64,000 nt of DNA, taken from positions 1-64,000 of IMG/VR virus record IMGVR_UViG_3300009034_000010, one strand, 5' to 3'. This document shows positions 17,607 through 26,515 of the stretch, one piece after another (position 1 is the first letter of the stretch; each line of letters starts with the position of its first letter). A program made the translations under genes and the position numbers. The notes beneath the pieces were generated by a model that worked only from the letters and a program-made list of their open reading frames with translations, made no database searches and was not told the DNA's origin. This DNA comes from a virus.

Positions 17607-18500
17607 CTATCTCCAACTCATAAAAAACTTAACATAAGACTCAACTGTATTTTTCATAGAAAAAAGAGAAATGTCTTTTAAAATATTTTTAACACATTTC
17701 TCATAATTATCAAACACACGCTGTAGATAAAGATGAGTGTCAAATCTGGCTACAGGAATACCATACCTAGTTCCTACTACATCCTCCACCCCACTTAACA
17801 AATAATACATCACCGGCAATCCTGAAGCTAAAGCTTCAATAACTACATTAGAACACGGGTCACGTTTCACAGGAAATACAAGAACATCATGCGTCTTATA
17901 CAATAAAGGTAAACTATCATTTCCCATAGCCGGAACCAATTTAACATTCTCTAAATTCACAGAAGAATTCCATCGACCTACAAACGTACAATCAACTTCT
18001 GTAAATTTAGACAATTGAGCAAACTCTCTAAACCCTTTATCTAAAGAAGTGCTCCAACTAACCATAAGCAACTTTAATTTATGATTATCTTCCCAGAAAT
18101 TAAGTTTTGGATAAAAAATATTCGCATCTACACCATTACTAATTAAAGCAGACGGTTTAGTTACAAAATTATAGTCTTCTTTACAATTCTTACTCTGAAA
18201 AACATAACCATTTACGTAAGGCATTGTTTCTTTAACAAAAGTATCAAAACCATGACGTAACCCATCTAATCTATGAACAACCGCAGCTTTAGACTGACCG
18301 TACTTCTTTATGTCTACTATACTTATTCTTGCTTTCTTTCCTCTAGTATTGGCACCGAACAGAATAGCCTCTGCTCTTTCAGGAATATTAACCAAAGTAA
18401 CACCTTCCATCTCAGCAGCATACTTCTTAAAATTCTTGAAAAAAGTGTTTATGCCTCCCCATGGATCGGAGGTCACTGTATAGTCTACAAAAACTTTCAT
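17607..18500 (-). CDS. Glycosyltransferase family 4
   Basis: A 297-residue GT-B enzyme from the ATG at 18500 (MKVFVDYTVTSDPWGGINTF). ALISNGVDANIFYPKLNF and the donor motif DPCSNVVIEALASGLPVMYY (E-x7-E-like) identify family 4. It is somewhat short for the family (usually 350-400 residues). Its start is 2 bp from the stop codon of the upstream gene, so the block is translated as a unit. Confidence 0.82.
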   Translation of the reverse strand: MKVFVDYTVTSDPWGGINTFFKNFKKYAAEMEGVTLVNIPERAEAILFGANTRGKKARISIVDIKKYGQSKAAVVHRLDGLRHGFDTFVKETMPYVNGYVFQSKNCKEDYNFVTKPSALISNGVDANIFYPKLNFWEDNHKLKLLMVSWSTSLDKGFREFAQLSKFTEVDCTFVGRWNSSVNLENVKLVPAMGNDSLPLLYKTHDVLVFPVKRDPCSNVVIEALASGLPVMYYLLSGVEDVVGTRYGIPVARFDTHLYLQRVFDNYEKCVKNILKDISLFSMKNTVESYVKFFMSWR

Positions 18501-18501
18501 A

Positions 18502-19500
18502 TTAAATACCTTTAAAAAAGTCTTTCCAATCTCTTCCTGTAGCACTTAAACAAAGTTCTTCTCTAACAAGTTCTTTATTCTGAGCACCTTGACTACATCT
18601 TAATTCTGTCCCTTGCCAAATTAAACGTTCTAATGCAAGAAACCACTCATCATTAGTACGACAAATATTCTCTTCTTGTAAATAAGGAATATAAGAAGGA
18701 ATTGGTGAGGCCACTACCGGAAGACCTATAGACATTGGGTATGCAATCTTAACTACAGAGTGCCCCATATTATAAACTCTATCCAAATTTCTCGGAGAGA
18801 TTTTAATATCACCCTGCATAAGTTGTTCTGGAAGTTTTGCGTAATCAAACTTAACAAACTCATATGGAATTCCGAGAAAATTACCTGGATCTTTATCTGT
18901 AATATACAGTATTTCTATTGGGTATAAAGTCCATAAATTGAGTAAAGCATTATTTATAAATTTAAGCTCCTTCGCTTTATTGGAATAGCCGCAATATACA
19001 AGCTTAATTATATCGTCTCTTTTTTCTTTATTACAAACTTTCGTATGTTTCTTATTAAATTTTAGAAACCGATCTTCAACAGCATCATTTATAAAGTGTA
19101 CCTTACAATTAAGTAAGCCTCTTCTTAGATATTTCTCATAAGCTGTCTTAAGAAAAGGACTTGACACAGATACATGGTCTACATATCTAAGCATAAATTC
19201 GCAATTTTGTTTTTGGTATGATTCAACACACTCACTATCTAATTCAAGATAGTTAGTACCTATATCAAATACAGTCTTAGTCCCTTCCTTCTTCAACTCA
19301 CGAGCCATATGTTGAGCACGCTCATTAAACACTTTCTGAAAGACTACGATATCGTAATGCTTCTTAGGATTATAAAGTTCAGCATTTATATCCAAATCGT
19401 TTTTAAAAACGTTTATAACGTCATAACAGCGTAAACGAGCAGAAGCTAAAGCATGATTATAATCCCTTCTGCCTATTGTTTCAATACCTATTGTCCTCAT
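18502..19500 (-). CDS. GT-B glycosyltransferase, divergent
   Basis: A 332-residue protein with GT-B organisation: an N-terminal half with YDIVVFQKVFNERAQHMARE and VFDIGTNYLELD, a linker, then IKLVYCGYSNKAKELKFI and a C-terminal half with MGHSVVKIAYPMSIGLPVVA in place of the usual donor loop. Similar proteins occur in polysaccharide clusters. It overlaps the acetyltransferase gene upstream by 20 bp. Donor and acceptor are unknown. Confidence 0.65.
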   Translation of the reverse strand: MRTIGIETIGRRDYNHALASARLRCYDVINVFKNDLDINAELYNPKKHYDIVVFQKVFNERAQHMARELKKEGTKTVFDIGTNYLELDSECVESYQKQNCEFMLRYVDHVSVSSPFLKTAYEKYLRRGLLNCKVHFINDAVEDRFLKFNKKHTKVCNKEKRDDIIKLVYCGYSNKAKELKFINNALLNLWTLYPIEILYITDKDPGNFLGIPYEFVKFDYAKLPEQLMQGDIKISPRNLDRVYNMGHSVVKIAYPMSIGLPVVASPIPSYIPYLQEENICRTNDEWFLALERLIWQGTELRCSQGAQNKELVREELCLSATGRDWKDFFKGI

Positions 19501-20026
19501 AAAACTTCTCTTTCGATAAAATCATGTTAACTTTGTTGATTGTTCTTCCTGGGTAACATTCAAAATTTTCTTCAAACCCATTAACAACAAAGCCAAGTTT
19601 AATATATAAACCAACAACTTTATTCTCAGCGATAACATCCAATACAATCGCTTCAATTTTAGATGATGTAAAAACACGATCAAAAAGACTTTGTAATATT
19701 AATGTCCCATATCCCTTACCAAGATAATTTTTATTATTTATTCCAAAACGACCGAACTCAATAATTCTACATTCTTTACGATAGTCGATAAAACCAACCG
19801 TTCCAATATAAACGGCACAGGTATGATCGTATACTACAAAGAGTCTATCGTAGTTTTTAACATACTTTTCATACCATGTCAAGTGTTGAGGCCAATTTAT
19901 TAATCTATCGTCAAAAAACCATTTCCTAATTCCAGACATACGAAAGTTAAATAAGAAACTTAAATGCTTTTTATCCACATCTTCTAAAGAAAATCTACCA
20001 CCTATTTTATGTAACATTCTCTTCAT
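19481..20026 (-). CDS. GNAT-family N-acetyltransferase (PseH/RimJ-like)
   Basis: A 181-residue protein with the GNAT fold: an N-terminal FSLEDVDKKHLSFLFNFR, central FVVYDHTCAVYIGTVGFIDY, the acetyl-CoA loop NKNYLGKGYGTLILQSL (Q/R-x-x-G-x-G/A-like) and VIAENKVVGLYIKLGFVVNG. Placed among glycosyltransferases, it may acetylate an amino sugar, as PseH-type enzymes do (inference). Overlaps both neighbours by about 20 bp. Confidence 0.8.
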   Translation of the reverse strand: MKRMLHKIGGRFSLEDVDKKHLSFLFNFRMSGIRKWFFDDRLINWPQHLTWYEKYVKNYDRLFVVYDHTCAVYIGTVGFIDYRKECRIIEFGRFGINNKNYLGKGYGTLILQSLFDRVFTSSKIEAIVLDVIAENKVVGLYIKLGFVVNGFEENFECYPGRTINKVNMILSKEKFYEDNRY

Positions 20027-20771
20027 CTCTTATTCTATAGAAACAACTTAAATCTATTTCTAAAACTGGAAGTTCTTTATATCCTAATTTTTCGATATCA
20101 ATTTTTTTACTTGCATCTAAACTTTTAGCGGTACGATTTTTTAAACCGTAAACCCATCCTGCTTTAGCTATTTTCTCAGCTTCAGATAAAGGCTCTGTAA
20201 ATAATCCTCTTTTTCTAACATAAGATATATCTCTACAAGCTCTTATATAAAATCGATTAAATACGTCTCTTCTATATTGATTAAAGCCGTGATACGCTAT
20301 TATTTCTTTAAAAACAATTCTCTCAACTTTAAGACGCTTTACTATATTAGCGCATATGGCTGCTTCGGGCTTTACAGAATCTCTAATCTTTTTATAAGAA
20401 TACAATAGTTCTTTACTAAATTTACCATTAATAATTCTTAAATCACCAATAGGATTTGGATCAATAGCATCCTTAAGTTTAAAAGTCAACTCCCATACAT
20501 TAGACAGATCTTTCTGTTTCTGTAAAGTTCGAAAACGATCATCTAATAAACCTCTCCAATCTCTTCCGAGAACCATATCAGCATCAATACACAAATACCA
20601 ATCAAAAGAATTTTTTACAGCTTCAATATAACATTGCTTTAAAGCTTCTCTAAAAGGATACACATTACGAATTACTTTAATATCCCCTTTATACAATTGT
20701 TTCTTTAAAGAAGCAATGCATAACTTTTCGGTACGTTCGCCACAACTTCTTATAATAGCTCCTAATTTCAT
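20007..20771 (-). CDS. GT-A glycosyltransferase (family 2-like)
   Basis: A 254-residue protein. MKLGAIIRSCGERTEKLCIA and the DxD site in WYLCIDADMVLGRDW (DAD) show a GT-A fold. The family 2 C-terminal part is different from the classical type, with EIIAYHGFNQYRRDVFNRFY. It would use a nucleotide-sugar with a metal ion. It overlaps the GNAT gene by 20 bp. Confidence 0.7.
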   Translation of the reverse strand: MKLGAIIRSCGERTEKLCIASLKKQLYKGDIKVIRNVYPFREALKQCYIEAVKNSFDWYLCIDADMVLGRDWRGLLDDRFRTLQKQKDLSNVWELTFKLKDAIDPNPIGDLRIINGKFSKELLYSYKKIRDSVKPEAAICANIVKRLKVERIVFKEIIAYHGFNQYRRDVFNRFYIRACRDISYVRKRGLFTEPLSEAEKIAKAGWVYGLKNRTAKSLDASKKIDIEKLGYKELPVLEIDLSCFYRIRDEENVT

Positions 20772-20777
20772 ATAAAC

Positions 20778-21347
20778 CTACTTAACTATTTTTACAACAA
20801 TAGTCTCACCTAATTCTAAAAGTTCGTAGTTAACTCCATTGCGTTCAAATATGTCAACTAATTGACTTAACTCAAAAAATTGCTTATCATATTTTCCTGG
20901 AGAAACAAGATTGGCGTTAGGGGTAGTAATTATCGCCCAATTTTTTACCATTTTTTGTATTTTAACAATAAATTTCTCTGGATTATCTACATGCTCAATT
21001 ACTTCACTACAAACAATATACTCAAACCGTTTTCTATGATGTAATTTCTCAAAAGATTGTTGTTTCAATTCCATACGTCCTGTCTCACATGAATCTACAT
21101 ACAATTCTTTCCCCAACTCAATAGCTTTAGAACTGGTATCAATACCGAACACTTTTCTAGTTACACCTTTTTTAAGAAAAAGCTTACATAACAGACCTTC
21201 ACCACAACCAATATCAAGAATAGATTTTGCTTTGCAGCCATTAAATTCTCGTAATATCCTGTTAAGATGATTTCTATACCCATGTTTATTGTTACGAAAC
21301 CAATCTATATGATACGCACCATTTTTATCGTATTTATCAAATTCCAT
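20778..21347 (-). CDS. SAM-dependent methyltransferase
   Basis: A 189-residue class I methyltransferase. Motif I is SILDIGCGEGLLCKLFLKKG, followed by FGIDTSSKAIELGKELY (motif II acid) and FEYIVCSEVIEHVDNPEKFI (motif IV/post). It is of the UbiG/Methyltransf_23 type. In this context O-methylation of a sugar is likely, often a chain cap, but the substrate is not shown by the sequence. Confidence 0.85.
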   Translation of the reverse strand: MEFDKYDKNGAYHIDWFRNNKHGYRNHLNRILREFNGCKAKSILDIGCGEGLLCKLFLKKGVTRKVFGIDTSSKAIELGKELYVDSCETGRMELKQQSFEKLHHRKRFEYIVCSEVIEHVDNPEKFIVKIQKMVKNWAIITTPNANLVSPGKYDKQFFELSQLVDIFERNGVNYELLELGETIVVKIVK

Positions 21348-21358
21348 AATATCCTCGC

Positions 21359-22270
21359 TTAGTTTGTCATAAAATTAATGTATTCGTTCACCACATAGTT
21401 CATATATAAATCAGGACGAACACCAACTTTCTTCTTTAAAATCTCCTGCATTCCCCAATATAGAACATCAATATCAGGCTTAGGAGGTTTATACAAAGGC
21501 ACCCGATTGTATTTATAATCCTCTTCAAGCTTTAAAACAATACCATCTTCCTTTACAATTTCTTTTGTACCACCATTATGACTGCAAAGAACCGGCAAGC
21601 CAAGACCTAACATTTCATAAACTACATTTGGACTACAGTCCAACCAAGAAATATGAATCCCTGCATCGATACCCCGCATTACGAAAGGTAATTCCTTATG
21701 ATAAAGTTTGCCTGGATAACGAATATTCGGATGATCGTCTTTATGCTTACAATCTCCAAAAATAACCAATCCATAATTAAGACTTTTATCAAAACATTTA
21801 AAAGCCTCTATTACAGGCTCTAAGCGTTTATGTGCTCGCCAATCAGCAGAACACATGAAAGTCTTCTTAAATCCCCAATTAAATCCTTTACCGGCTTTAC
21901 AAAACGTATCAGGAACACCATTATAAATTACTTTATACAGAGCTTTTATTGGTCCGAAATGATGCTTATACTGTTCCACAGCAAATTTACTTTGAAAAAC
22001 AATCTTATCAAAAGTATTATACGCCTGTTTTATAGGAGCATTTAACTTGTCAGTATCTCCTATTGTATTCTCTAAGTCAAAGTATAAGTTATCTAATCGA
22101 AGAACGTTAACACTACCAGGTATTGTGGACCCAGTAGCGAAACAAATCTTATATTGAGGAAAAGCACCATTATGTAACCAATCCTTTTCCTTAAGGCCAT
22201 CGTGTAATCTTGATCCAAAAATACCAGGACCGTTTTTATCATTTACTGAAGTTATCTTAAAACTTGGCAT
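21359..22270 (-). CDS. Glycosyltransferase family 4
   Basis: A 303-residue GT-B enzyme. The ATG at 22270 (MPSFKITSVNDKNGPGIFG) is taken as start; the longer frame begins with TTG. YNGVPDTFCKAGKGFNW, FMCSADWRAHKRLEPVIEAF and the donor motif DCSPNVVYEMLGLGLPVLC (E-x-L-x-x-G-P) are family 4 signs. It is the first gene of the glycan block after the fibre gene at 22288-24165. Confidence 0.82.
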   Translation of the reverse strand: MPSFKITSVNDKNGPGIFGSRLHDGLKEKDWLHNGAFPQYKICFATGSTIPGSVNVLRLDNLYFDLENTIGDTDKLNAPIKQAYNTFDKIVFQSKFAVEQYKHHFGPIKALYKVIYNGVPDTFCKAGKGFNWGFKKTFMCSADWRAHKRLEPVIEAFKCFDKSLNYGLVIFGDCKHKDDHPNIRYPGKLYHKELPFVMRGIDAGIHISWLDCSPNVVYEMLGLGLPVLCSHNGGTKEIVKEDGIVLKLEEDYKYNRVPLYKPPKPDIDVLYWGMQEILKKKVGVRPDLYMNYVVNEYINFMTN

Positions 22271-22287
22271 ACTTTTTCCCAAAAAAA

Positions 22288-24165
22288 TTATTGTGTCTGA
22301 GATGCATTACTATTAGTGTAAGTTATTTTAACATAAAACAATTGAGTATTCCCAATAACATCATCTGCATACATATCAGCAATTAAATGATAACCTCTAC
22401 TGGCATCTATAGTAGCGTTAGAAATACTAGTATCGTTACATGAGTCTGTACCGTCTGCAAATGTACAATTAGCTAATGCTGTAGAAGCCCCGGCGGAATC
22501 CCTAGAATCCAAATAAATAGTACAAGTATCACCAGAATCGTTAGTAAGCCCGTAAACATCAAGTCGAGTGACTACAACCCCTACAGGAAGATGGACTGCT
22601 CCAGCACCGTACTTAGTTCCACCTACAGCAGAAGGACTTATAGAATTAGTTCCTACAGCAACACCGTCAGTAGTAGTTGGAACAAACCCTCCTGACCCTG
22701 CTACTGTCAAATATTTTGTAGTTGTACCATGCTTATAGTTTGCAGCAGTATCAGCCGTTAATGAATCTCCAGCACCTAAAGCCAACGTGTTGGCGGCAGA
22801 ACGTGATAAAACCGTATCATAACTTCCACCACCAGCGCCCCATTTCATGTCGCCGTCGGATTCAATTCCCAATCTCCACGTCGAATCACCATCTATTCTA
22901 GTCATAAAACCCCATGAACTAGCAGATGGTCCAGTAGTGCTTACGTACCCTGCAGTGTCTAGATGAACTTTATCACTAATTTTAAGAGCGTCGTCTGTTC
23001 TTAAGGTGTCTGCAGCAGAACGATACAGATTTGTGTCTCTAGTAGCCGCGCCAGAACCCCATTCCACAGTGCCATCGGCTTGTATGAACAGTCTATAATA
23101 AGAATCACCGGTGACTCGTGCCGCTATAGCATGGGAACCCGCAGATGATCTGGTAGCGAGAAACCACGCAGCATTAAACCCACCATCAGTGTTTAACTCG
23201 GAAACAGCAGAACGATATAAATAAGTATCGTAACTTCCATCTCCAGGACCCCAAACCTGTTTTCCATCTACATCGTTATACCATCTCCATCCGCCATCAC
23301 CTGTTCGCAAAGTAAAAAATGCCGACAATCCAAAAGTTCTATCAACACCAAAAGCATCATTTGTTCTAAGCTGATTAGCTGCGTACCTGAATATATTGGC
23401 GTCTCCTGCCGTTCCAAACAATAATTGATCATCAGTAGCATCACTATTTATCGTTATATCACCAGTTGTGGTGACTGTAGCCGGAGTAATATCGTATCCG
23501 TTTGACAAATAATTATGATGCGCACTATTATTGTCTGCATGAGTTGTTACATAATCTACAACCGCACCGGAAGAAGGATAATTAACGTCACTATCACTTA
23601 TTGTAGTCTGTAATCTAGTTGTTCTTTCTACATTAATTACATCACCAGTCTCTCCGTTTACAGAAGTAACAAGACCTGTAGATAAAAGAACACTCCAATC
23701 AGTCATATCCCCAACAATACCCCCGTTGTGAATATAGCTCTTATCTTCATCCGACCTAATACAAACATCCCCCTCTTCAGCAGTGAGAGCTAATTGACAA
23801 ACCTGACTAGCACAGACGTTCACGTCTGTTATAGCGATAGCAGGCAATTGAACCGCCAATACTTTAGAGCTACCGTCTAAAGTAGCTACACCGCTTGCTG
23901 CCCCTTTTTCAGAAGTAGAAATTTTTTCTGTATCCAATTCGTTAATAGCACTCTGAACATCGGTAGCAACTATATCACCAGCGGGAGTATTAACAACATT
24001 ACTTGAATCAACTTTTTTACCTTTTGTACTCCCGTCATGAACATGCCCTGAAGTACTATCCCAAGTTATAACTTTCTCTTTTAGTCTTCCATATGCAAAA
24101 TCAATTGGGTATAAACATAACCCAATTATACTGACAATACTTAAAAATTTCTTCATTTTATTCAT
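22288..24165 (-). CDS. Tail fibre-like protein with signal peptide and repeats
   Basis: A 625-residue protein. Residues 1-26 look like a Sec signal peptide (MNKMKKFLSIVSIIGLCLYP then a likely cut after AYG). The body has phage fibre features: SGHVHDGSTKGKKVDSSNV near residues 40-60 and ATDVQSAINELDTEKIST. Residues about 260-480 hold about four imperfect repeats of 50-55 residues ending in DT-LYRSA-x3-L-x-TD with a preceding WG-x-G. The C-terminal domain (VHLPVGVVVTRLDVYGL) is beta-rich. A signal peptide on a fibre-like protein is unusual and suggests export rather than cytoplasmic assembly. Confidence 0.7.
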   Translation of the reverse strand: MNKMKKFLSIVSIIGLCLYPIDFAYGRLKEKVITWDSTSGHVHDGSTKGKKVDSSNVVNTPAGDIVATDVQSAINELDTEKISTSEKGAASGVATLDGSSKVLAVQLPAIAITDVNVCASQVCQLALTAEEGDVCIRSDEDKSYIHNGGIVGDMTDWSVLLSTGLVTSVNGETGDVINVERTTRLQTTISDSDVNYPSSGAVVDYVTTHADNNSAHHNYLSNGYDITPATVTTTGDITINSDATDDQLLFGTAGDANIFRYAANQLRTNDAFGVDRTFGLSAFFTLRTGDGGWRWYNDVDGKQVWGPGDGSYDTYLYRSAVSELNTDGGFNAAWFLATRSSAGSHAIAARVTGDSYYRLFIQADGTVEWGSGAATRDTNLYRSAADTLRTDDALKISDKVHLDTAGYVSTTGPSASSWGFMTRIDGDSTWRLGIESDGDMKWGAGGGSYDTVLSRSAANTLALGAGDSLTADTAANYKHGTTTKYLTVAGSGGFVPTTTDGVAVGTNSISPSAVGGTKYGAGAVHLPVGVVVTRLDVYGLTNDSGDTCTIYLDSRDSAGASTALANCTFADGTDSCNDTSISNATIDASRGYHLIADMYADDVIGNTQLFYVKITYTNSNASQTQ

Positions 24166-24179
24166 GTTAATACCCTTCT

Positions 24180-24617
24180 CTATTCTAAATCCTTGCGAGT
24201 AACAGGTTTTGTATAATCTATTTCAATGGACTTATTCGTAAGATTCCAAACACCATTAAAATATGCTTTATTAAGCATAACAGCTCCCATATTCTTTAGA
24301 AAATTCTTCTTAAAAATAATTAATACTTTACCTTTCCGTGTACGATGTACATACAAAGAATTTTTACCAATTACCTTAACAGGTTTAATTGTTAGAATAC
24401 TTGTACCGTAAGAATAAAGAACGTCTACATAATCATAGTCTTTTAGATATTTTTGTCCTATTTTCTTATTCAAAAGTATTGCCCCACGAGTAGTAATCGT
24501 AGCTGCATCTTTTTTAATTTCAGGTCTTTTATTAGAACCAAATTTTGCACTAATTACATAAGGATTTCCGACAATAAGTATAAATAAAAAAATAAAAATT
24601 TTAAAATAAAATTTCAT
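24180..24617 (-). CDS. Small secreted protein of unknown function
   Basis: A 145-residue protein with a clear signal peptide (MKFYFKIFIFLFILIVGNPY, likely cut after VISA). The mature part is Lys-rich and beta-like (DYVDVLYSYGTSILTIKPVK, LYVHRTRKGKVLIIFKKN). No family is recognised. It lies between two fibre-like genes, so it may be an envelope or fibre partner. A virion-associated or host-surface role is inference. Confidence 0.55.
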   Translation of the reverse strand: MKFYFKIFIFLFILIVGNPYVISAKFGSNKRPEIKKDAATITTRGAILLNKKIGQKYLKDYDYVDVLYSYGTSILTIKPVKVIGKNSLYVHRTRKGKVLIIFKKNFLKNMGAVMLNKAYFNGVWNLTNKSIEIDYTKPVTRKDLE

Positions 24618-24630
24618 AAATAACTATCTC

Positions 24631-25140
24631 CTATGCTGGAATTCTATAAGCAACAGTGACTATATCGCTTACAGCTAATGTAGATCCAGAAATCCATGTT
24701 ATAATTCTCGCACTATGAGTCCAATCTACACCTTCAATTTTTAAAACTCCATTCACTTTTACAGTTAATGAGTCTACAACAGGAGTATGAATAAGATTTG
24801 GAATAATATTCTGAATAATAACGATAAGATCATATTCAACGTCAACTGGATTTTGAGTCGGGTCAATAGGAGAATAAACCCCTCCTGTACCCCCGACACC
24901 AGATTGATGATTATCATAAACGTAATCCACAGTTACCACTTCACCTACTTCTAAATTATAATCAGCAGCAACAGAATCCCATGTAATAGTCTTACCTGAC
25001 ACTGTATACTCATCGTTAATAACAGCCGGTGACCCTCCTGCTAAAATCATAGCCTGATTTAAATAAGCATCTTCTGCTAAATCAGGAATGACATTCTGAG
25101 TAACGATAGTTAAATTTTCTATTTTTGGTATTAAAGCCAT
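24631..25140 (-). CDS. Structural protein with two tandem beta-domains
   Basis: A 169-residue protein made of two related domains: TIVTQNVIPDLAEDAYLNQA ... SGKTITWDSVAADYNLEVGE ... VVTVDYVYD, and IVIIQNIIPNLIHTPVVDSL ... SARIITWISGSTLAVSDIV ... TVAYRIPA. The domains are joined by a Gly-rich linker (GVGGTGGVYSP). It is probably a fibre or baseplate decoration protein. No family is named with confidence. Confidence 0.5.
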   Translation of the reverse strand: MALIPKIENLTIVTQNVIPDLAEDAYLNQAMILAGGSPAVINDEYTVSGKTITWDSVAADYNLEVGEVVTVDYVYDNHQSGVGGTGGVYSPIDPTQNPVDVEYDLIVIIQNIIPNLIHTPVVDSLTVKVNGVLKIEGVDWTHSARIITWISGSTLAVSDIVTVAYRIPA

Positions 25141-25152
25141 AGTATCTCACCT

Positions 25153-25680
25153 TTATAATGTATCTAATTTTGCTTTATCTGCCGCCGACATAAGACCCGG
25201 TGTAGTAGTTGTCGCATCAGGTATCCTATCTTGACCTACTGTCGTATGACGACTTGAATGAGTTGAAAATACGCTCCAAGTTGTAAAAGGGTTTGAAACA
25301 GAGGGAAACTGCGAAGTCTCTAACGCTGCTTTCTGATTATCATCAGGCAAATTATCATGACTGTGATCTCCGGCTGCAACCTGATCAGCCCCTGGTCCTA
25401 TATCCCCGTTTGAAGATAAATTCTCAAAAGTTGTGCCAGCCACACTCATATAATCCACATAAAACTTATTAGCAGCCTGAGTGTCCTCAATAGGAAAACC
25501 AACTGGAACAATAGGAAAATTCTCAAAAGTTTTTATACCATCAATAGTCTGATCAATGTCCATTGTATTAACGGCATAAACATATGAAAAATCCCATAAA
25601 CCCATGTTATAGGCTAACCTGTGCCTCATCCAAGGATCATGTTCGTCTAAATTACCTCTTTTAACTACTACTCTAGGCAT
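25153..25680 (-). CDS. Tail fibre-like protein
   Basis: A 175-residue protein starting at the ATG at 25680 (MPRVVVKRGNLDEHDPWMRH). It carries fibre-type sequence: IDGIKTFENFPIVPVGFPIE, AANKFYVDYMSVAG, GDHSHDNLPDDNQKAALE and a C-terminal TTTTPGLMSAADKAKLDTL, a motif common at fibre ends. It overlaps the end of the HNH gene upstream by 13 bp, so the endonuclease gene sits exactly at its 5' edge. Confidence 0.65.
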   Translation of the reverse strand: MPRVVVKRGNLDEHDPWMRHRLAYNMGLWDFSYVYAVNTMDIDQTIDGIKTFENFPIVPVGFPIEDTQAANKFYVDYMSVAGTTFENLSSNGDIGPGADQVAAGDHSHDNLPDDNQKAALETSQFPSVSNPFTTWSVFSTHSSRHTTVGQDRIPDATTTTPGLMSAADKAKLDTL

Positions 25681-26186
25681 AATACATGTCCCCACTTTTT
25701 ATGATTTTTAATATCACTAAGATGTGGGATACTAACTTTATAAATATAAGCTAAGTCTTTTAATCTTAACTTACTTTCTCTAATCTGTATCACATCTGCT
25801 TCTGTTAATTTAGAATTTCCTTGAATCTCACCTCGTGGACCAATTCTTCCAAGTTCCTTCATAGCGTGTTCTATATTCTCTTTAGAAGTAGCCCATTCAA
25901 GATTAGTAGCTTCATTATGATTCTTAATGCCATCTCTATGATTAACTTCAGGTTTATTATCAGGATTTGGTATAAAAGTTTCAGCTACGAGTCTGTGAAT
26001 TGAAAATTTTTTAACCTGTCCATCTTTACATAAATTTACATAAAGATATCCTTTGCCTCTTATACCAAATTTAAGAATACACTCTCTTACAAGACTTTTT
26101 ACTTTACCTAAATTAGATACTTGATAGCGACCTTCATAACTCTTTATATCTTTCCAAATCTCCTCTATATAAATCTGATTTAACAT
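25668..26186 (-). CDS. NUMOD4/HNH homing endonuclease
   Basis: A 172-residue protein. N-terminal NUMOD4-like EEIWKDIKSYEGRYQVSNLG and VKSLV, central HNH domain (HRLVAETFIPNPDNKPEVNH then DGIKNHNEATNLEWAT), and a C-terminal helix-turn-helix (KLTEADVIQIRESKLRLKDLA ... YKVSIPHLSDIKN). It would cut at a site in a related genome and promote its own spread. It lies between the small membrane protein gene and the fibre gene and overlaps the latter. Confidence 0.85.
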   Translation of the reverse strand: MLNQIYIEEIWKDIKSYEGRYQVSNLGKVKSLVRECILKFGIRGKGYLYVNLCKDGQVKKFSIHRLVAETFIPNPDNKPEVNHRDGIKNHNEATNLEWATSKENIEHAMKELGRIGPRGEIQGNSKLTEADVIQIRESKLRLKDLAYIYKVSIPHLSDIKNHKKWGHVLCLE

Positions 26187-26188
26187 AA

Positions 26189-26494
26189 TTAACCAAGTAC
26201 CTTAGCTAAGACTGAAGGAATAACACCACCTTTAACACCTAAGATTAAAACTGTTATTATTACAACCCCAAATACAATTAAACCATATTTAATCGTACCT
26301 GCTACAATTCTTCTATTAACACGTTCATGCCAAGCTACATGAGTATCTATTGTCAGTTTAGTAGCGGTAAAATTTTTTTCAATACTGGACATTTTATTAC
26401 AAATGATTGTCTCAGATGCCTTCAGTTTTTCCTCAAATAGTTCAGCTAACCCTTTAAACTTAAGCTCAAAAAGTCTTTCATCAGCTTCAGTCAT
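26189..26494 (-). CDS. Small membrane protein, holin-like candidate
   Basis: A 101-residue protein with an N-terminal helical region (ERLFELKFKGLAELFEEKLK), a middle TIDTHVAWHERVNRRIVAG and a C-terminal hydrophobic segment (TIKYGLIVFGVVIITVLIL). This layout (coiled region, then one transmembrane helix near the end) resembles XhlA-like hemolysin/holin partners. It sits between portal and fibre genes. Lysis function is not proven, and no lysin is seen in the window. Confidence 0.4.
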   Translation of the reverse strand: MTEADERLFELKFKGLAELFEEKLKASETIICNKMSSIEKNFTATKLTIDTHVAWHERVNRRIVAGTIKYGLIVFGVVIITVLILGVKGGVIPSVLAKVLG

Positions 26495-26515
26495 AACTTA
26501 CTCCATTATTTCTTC

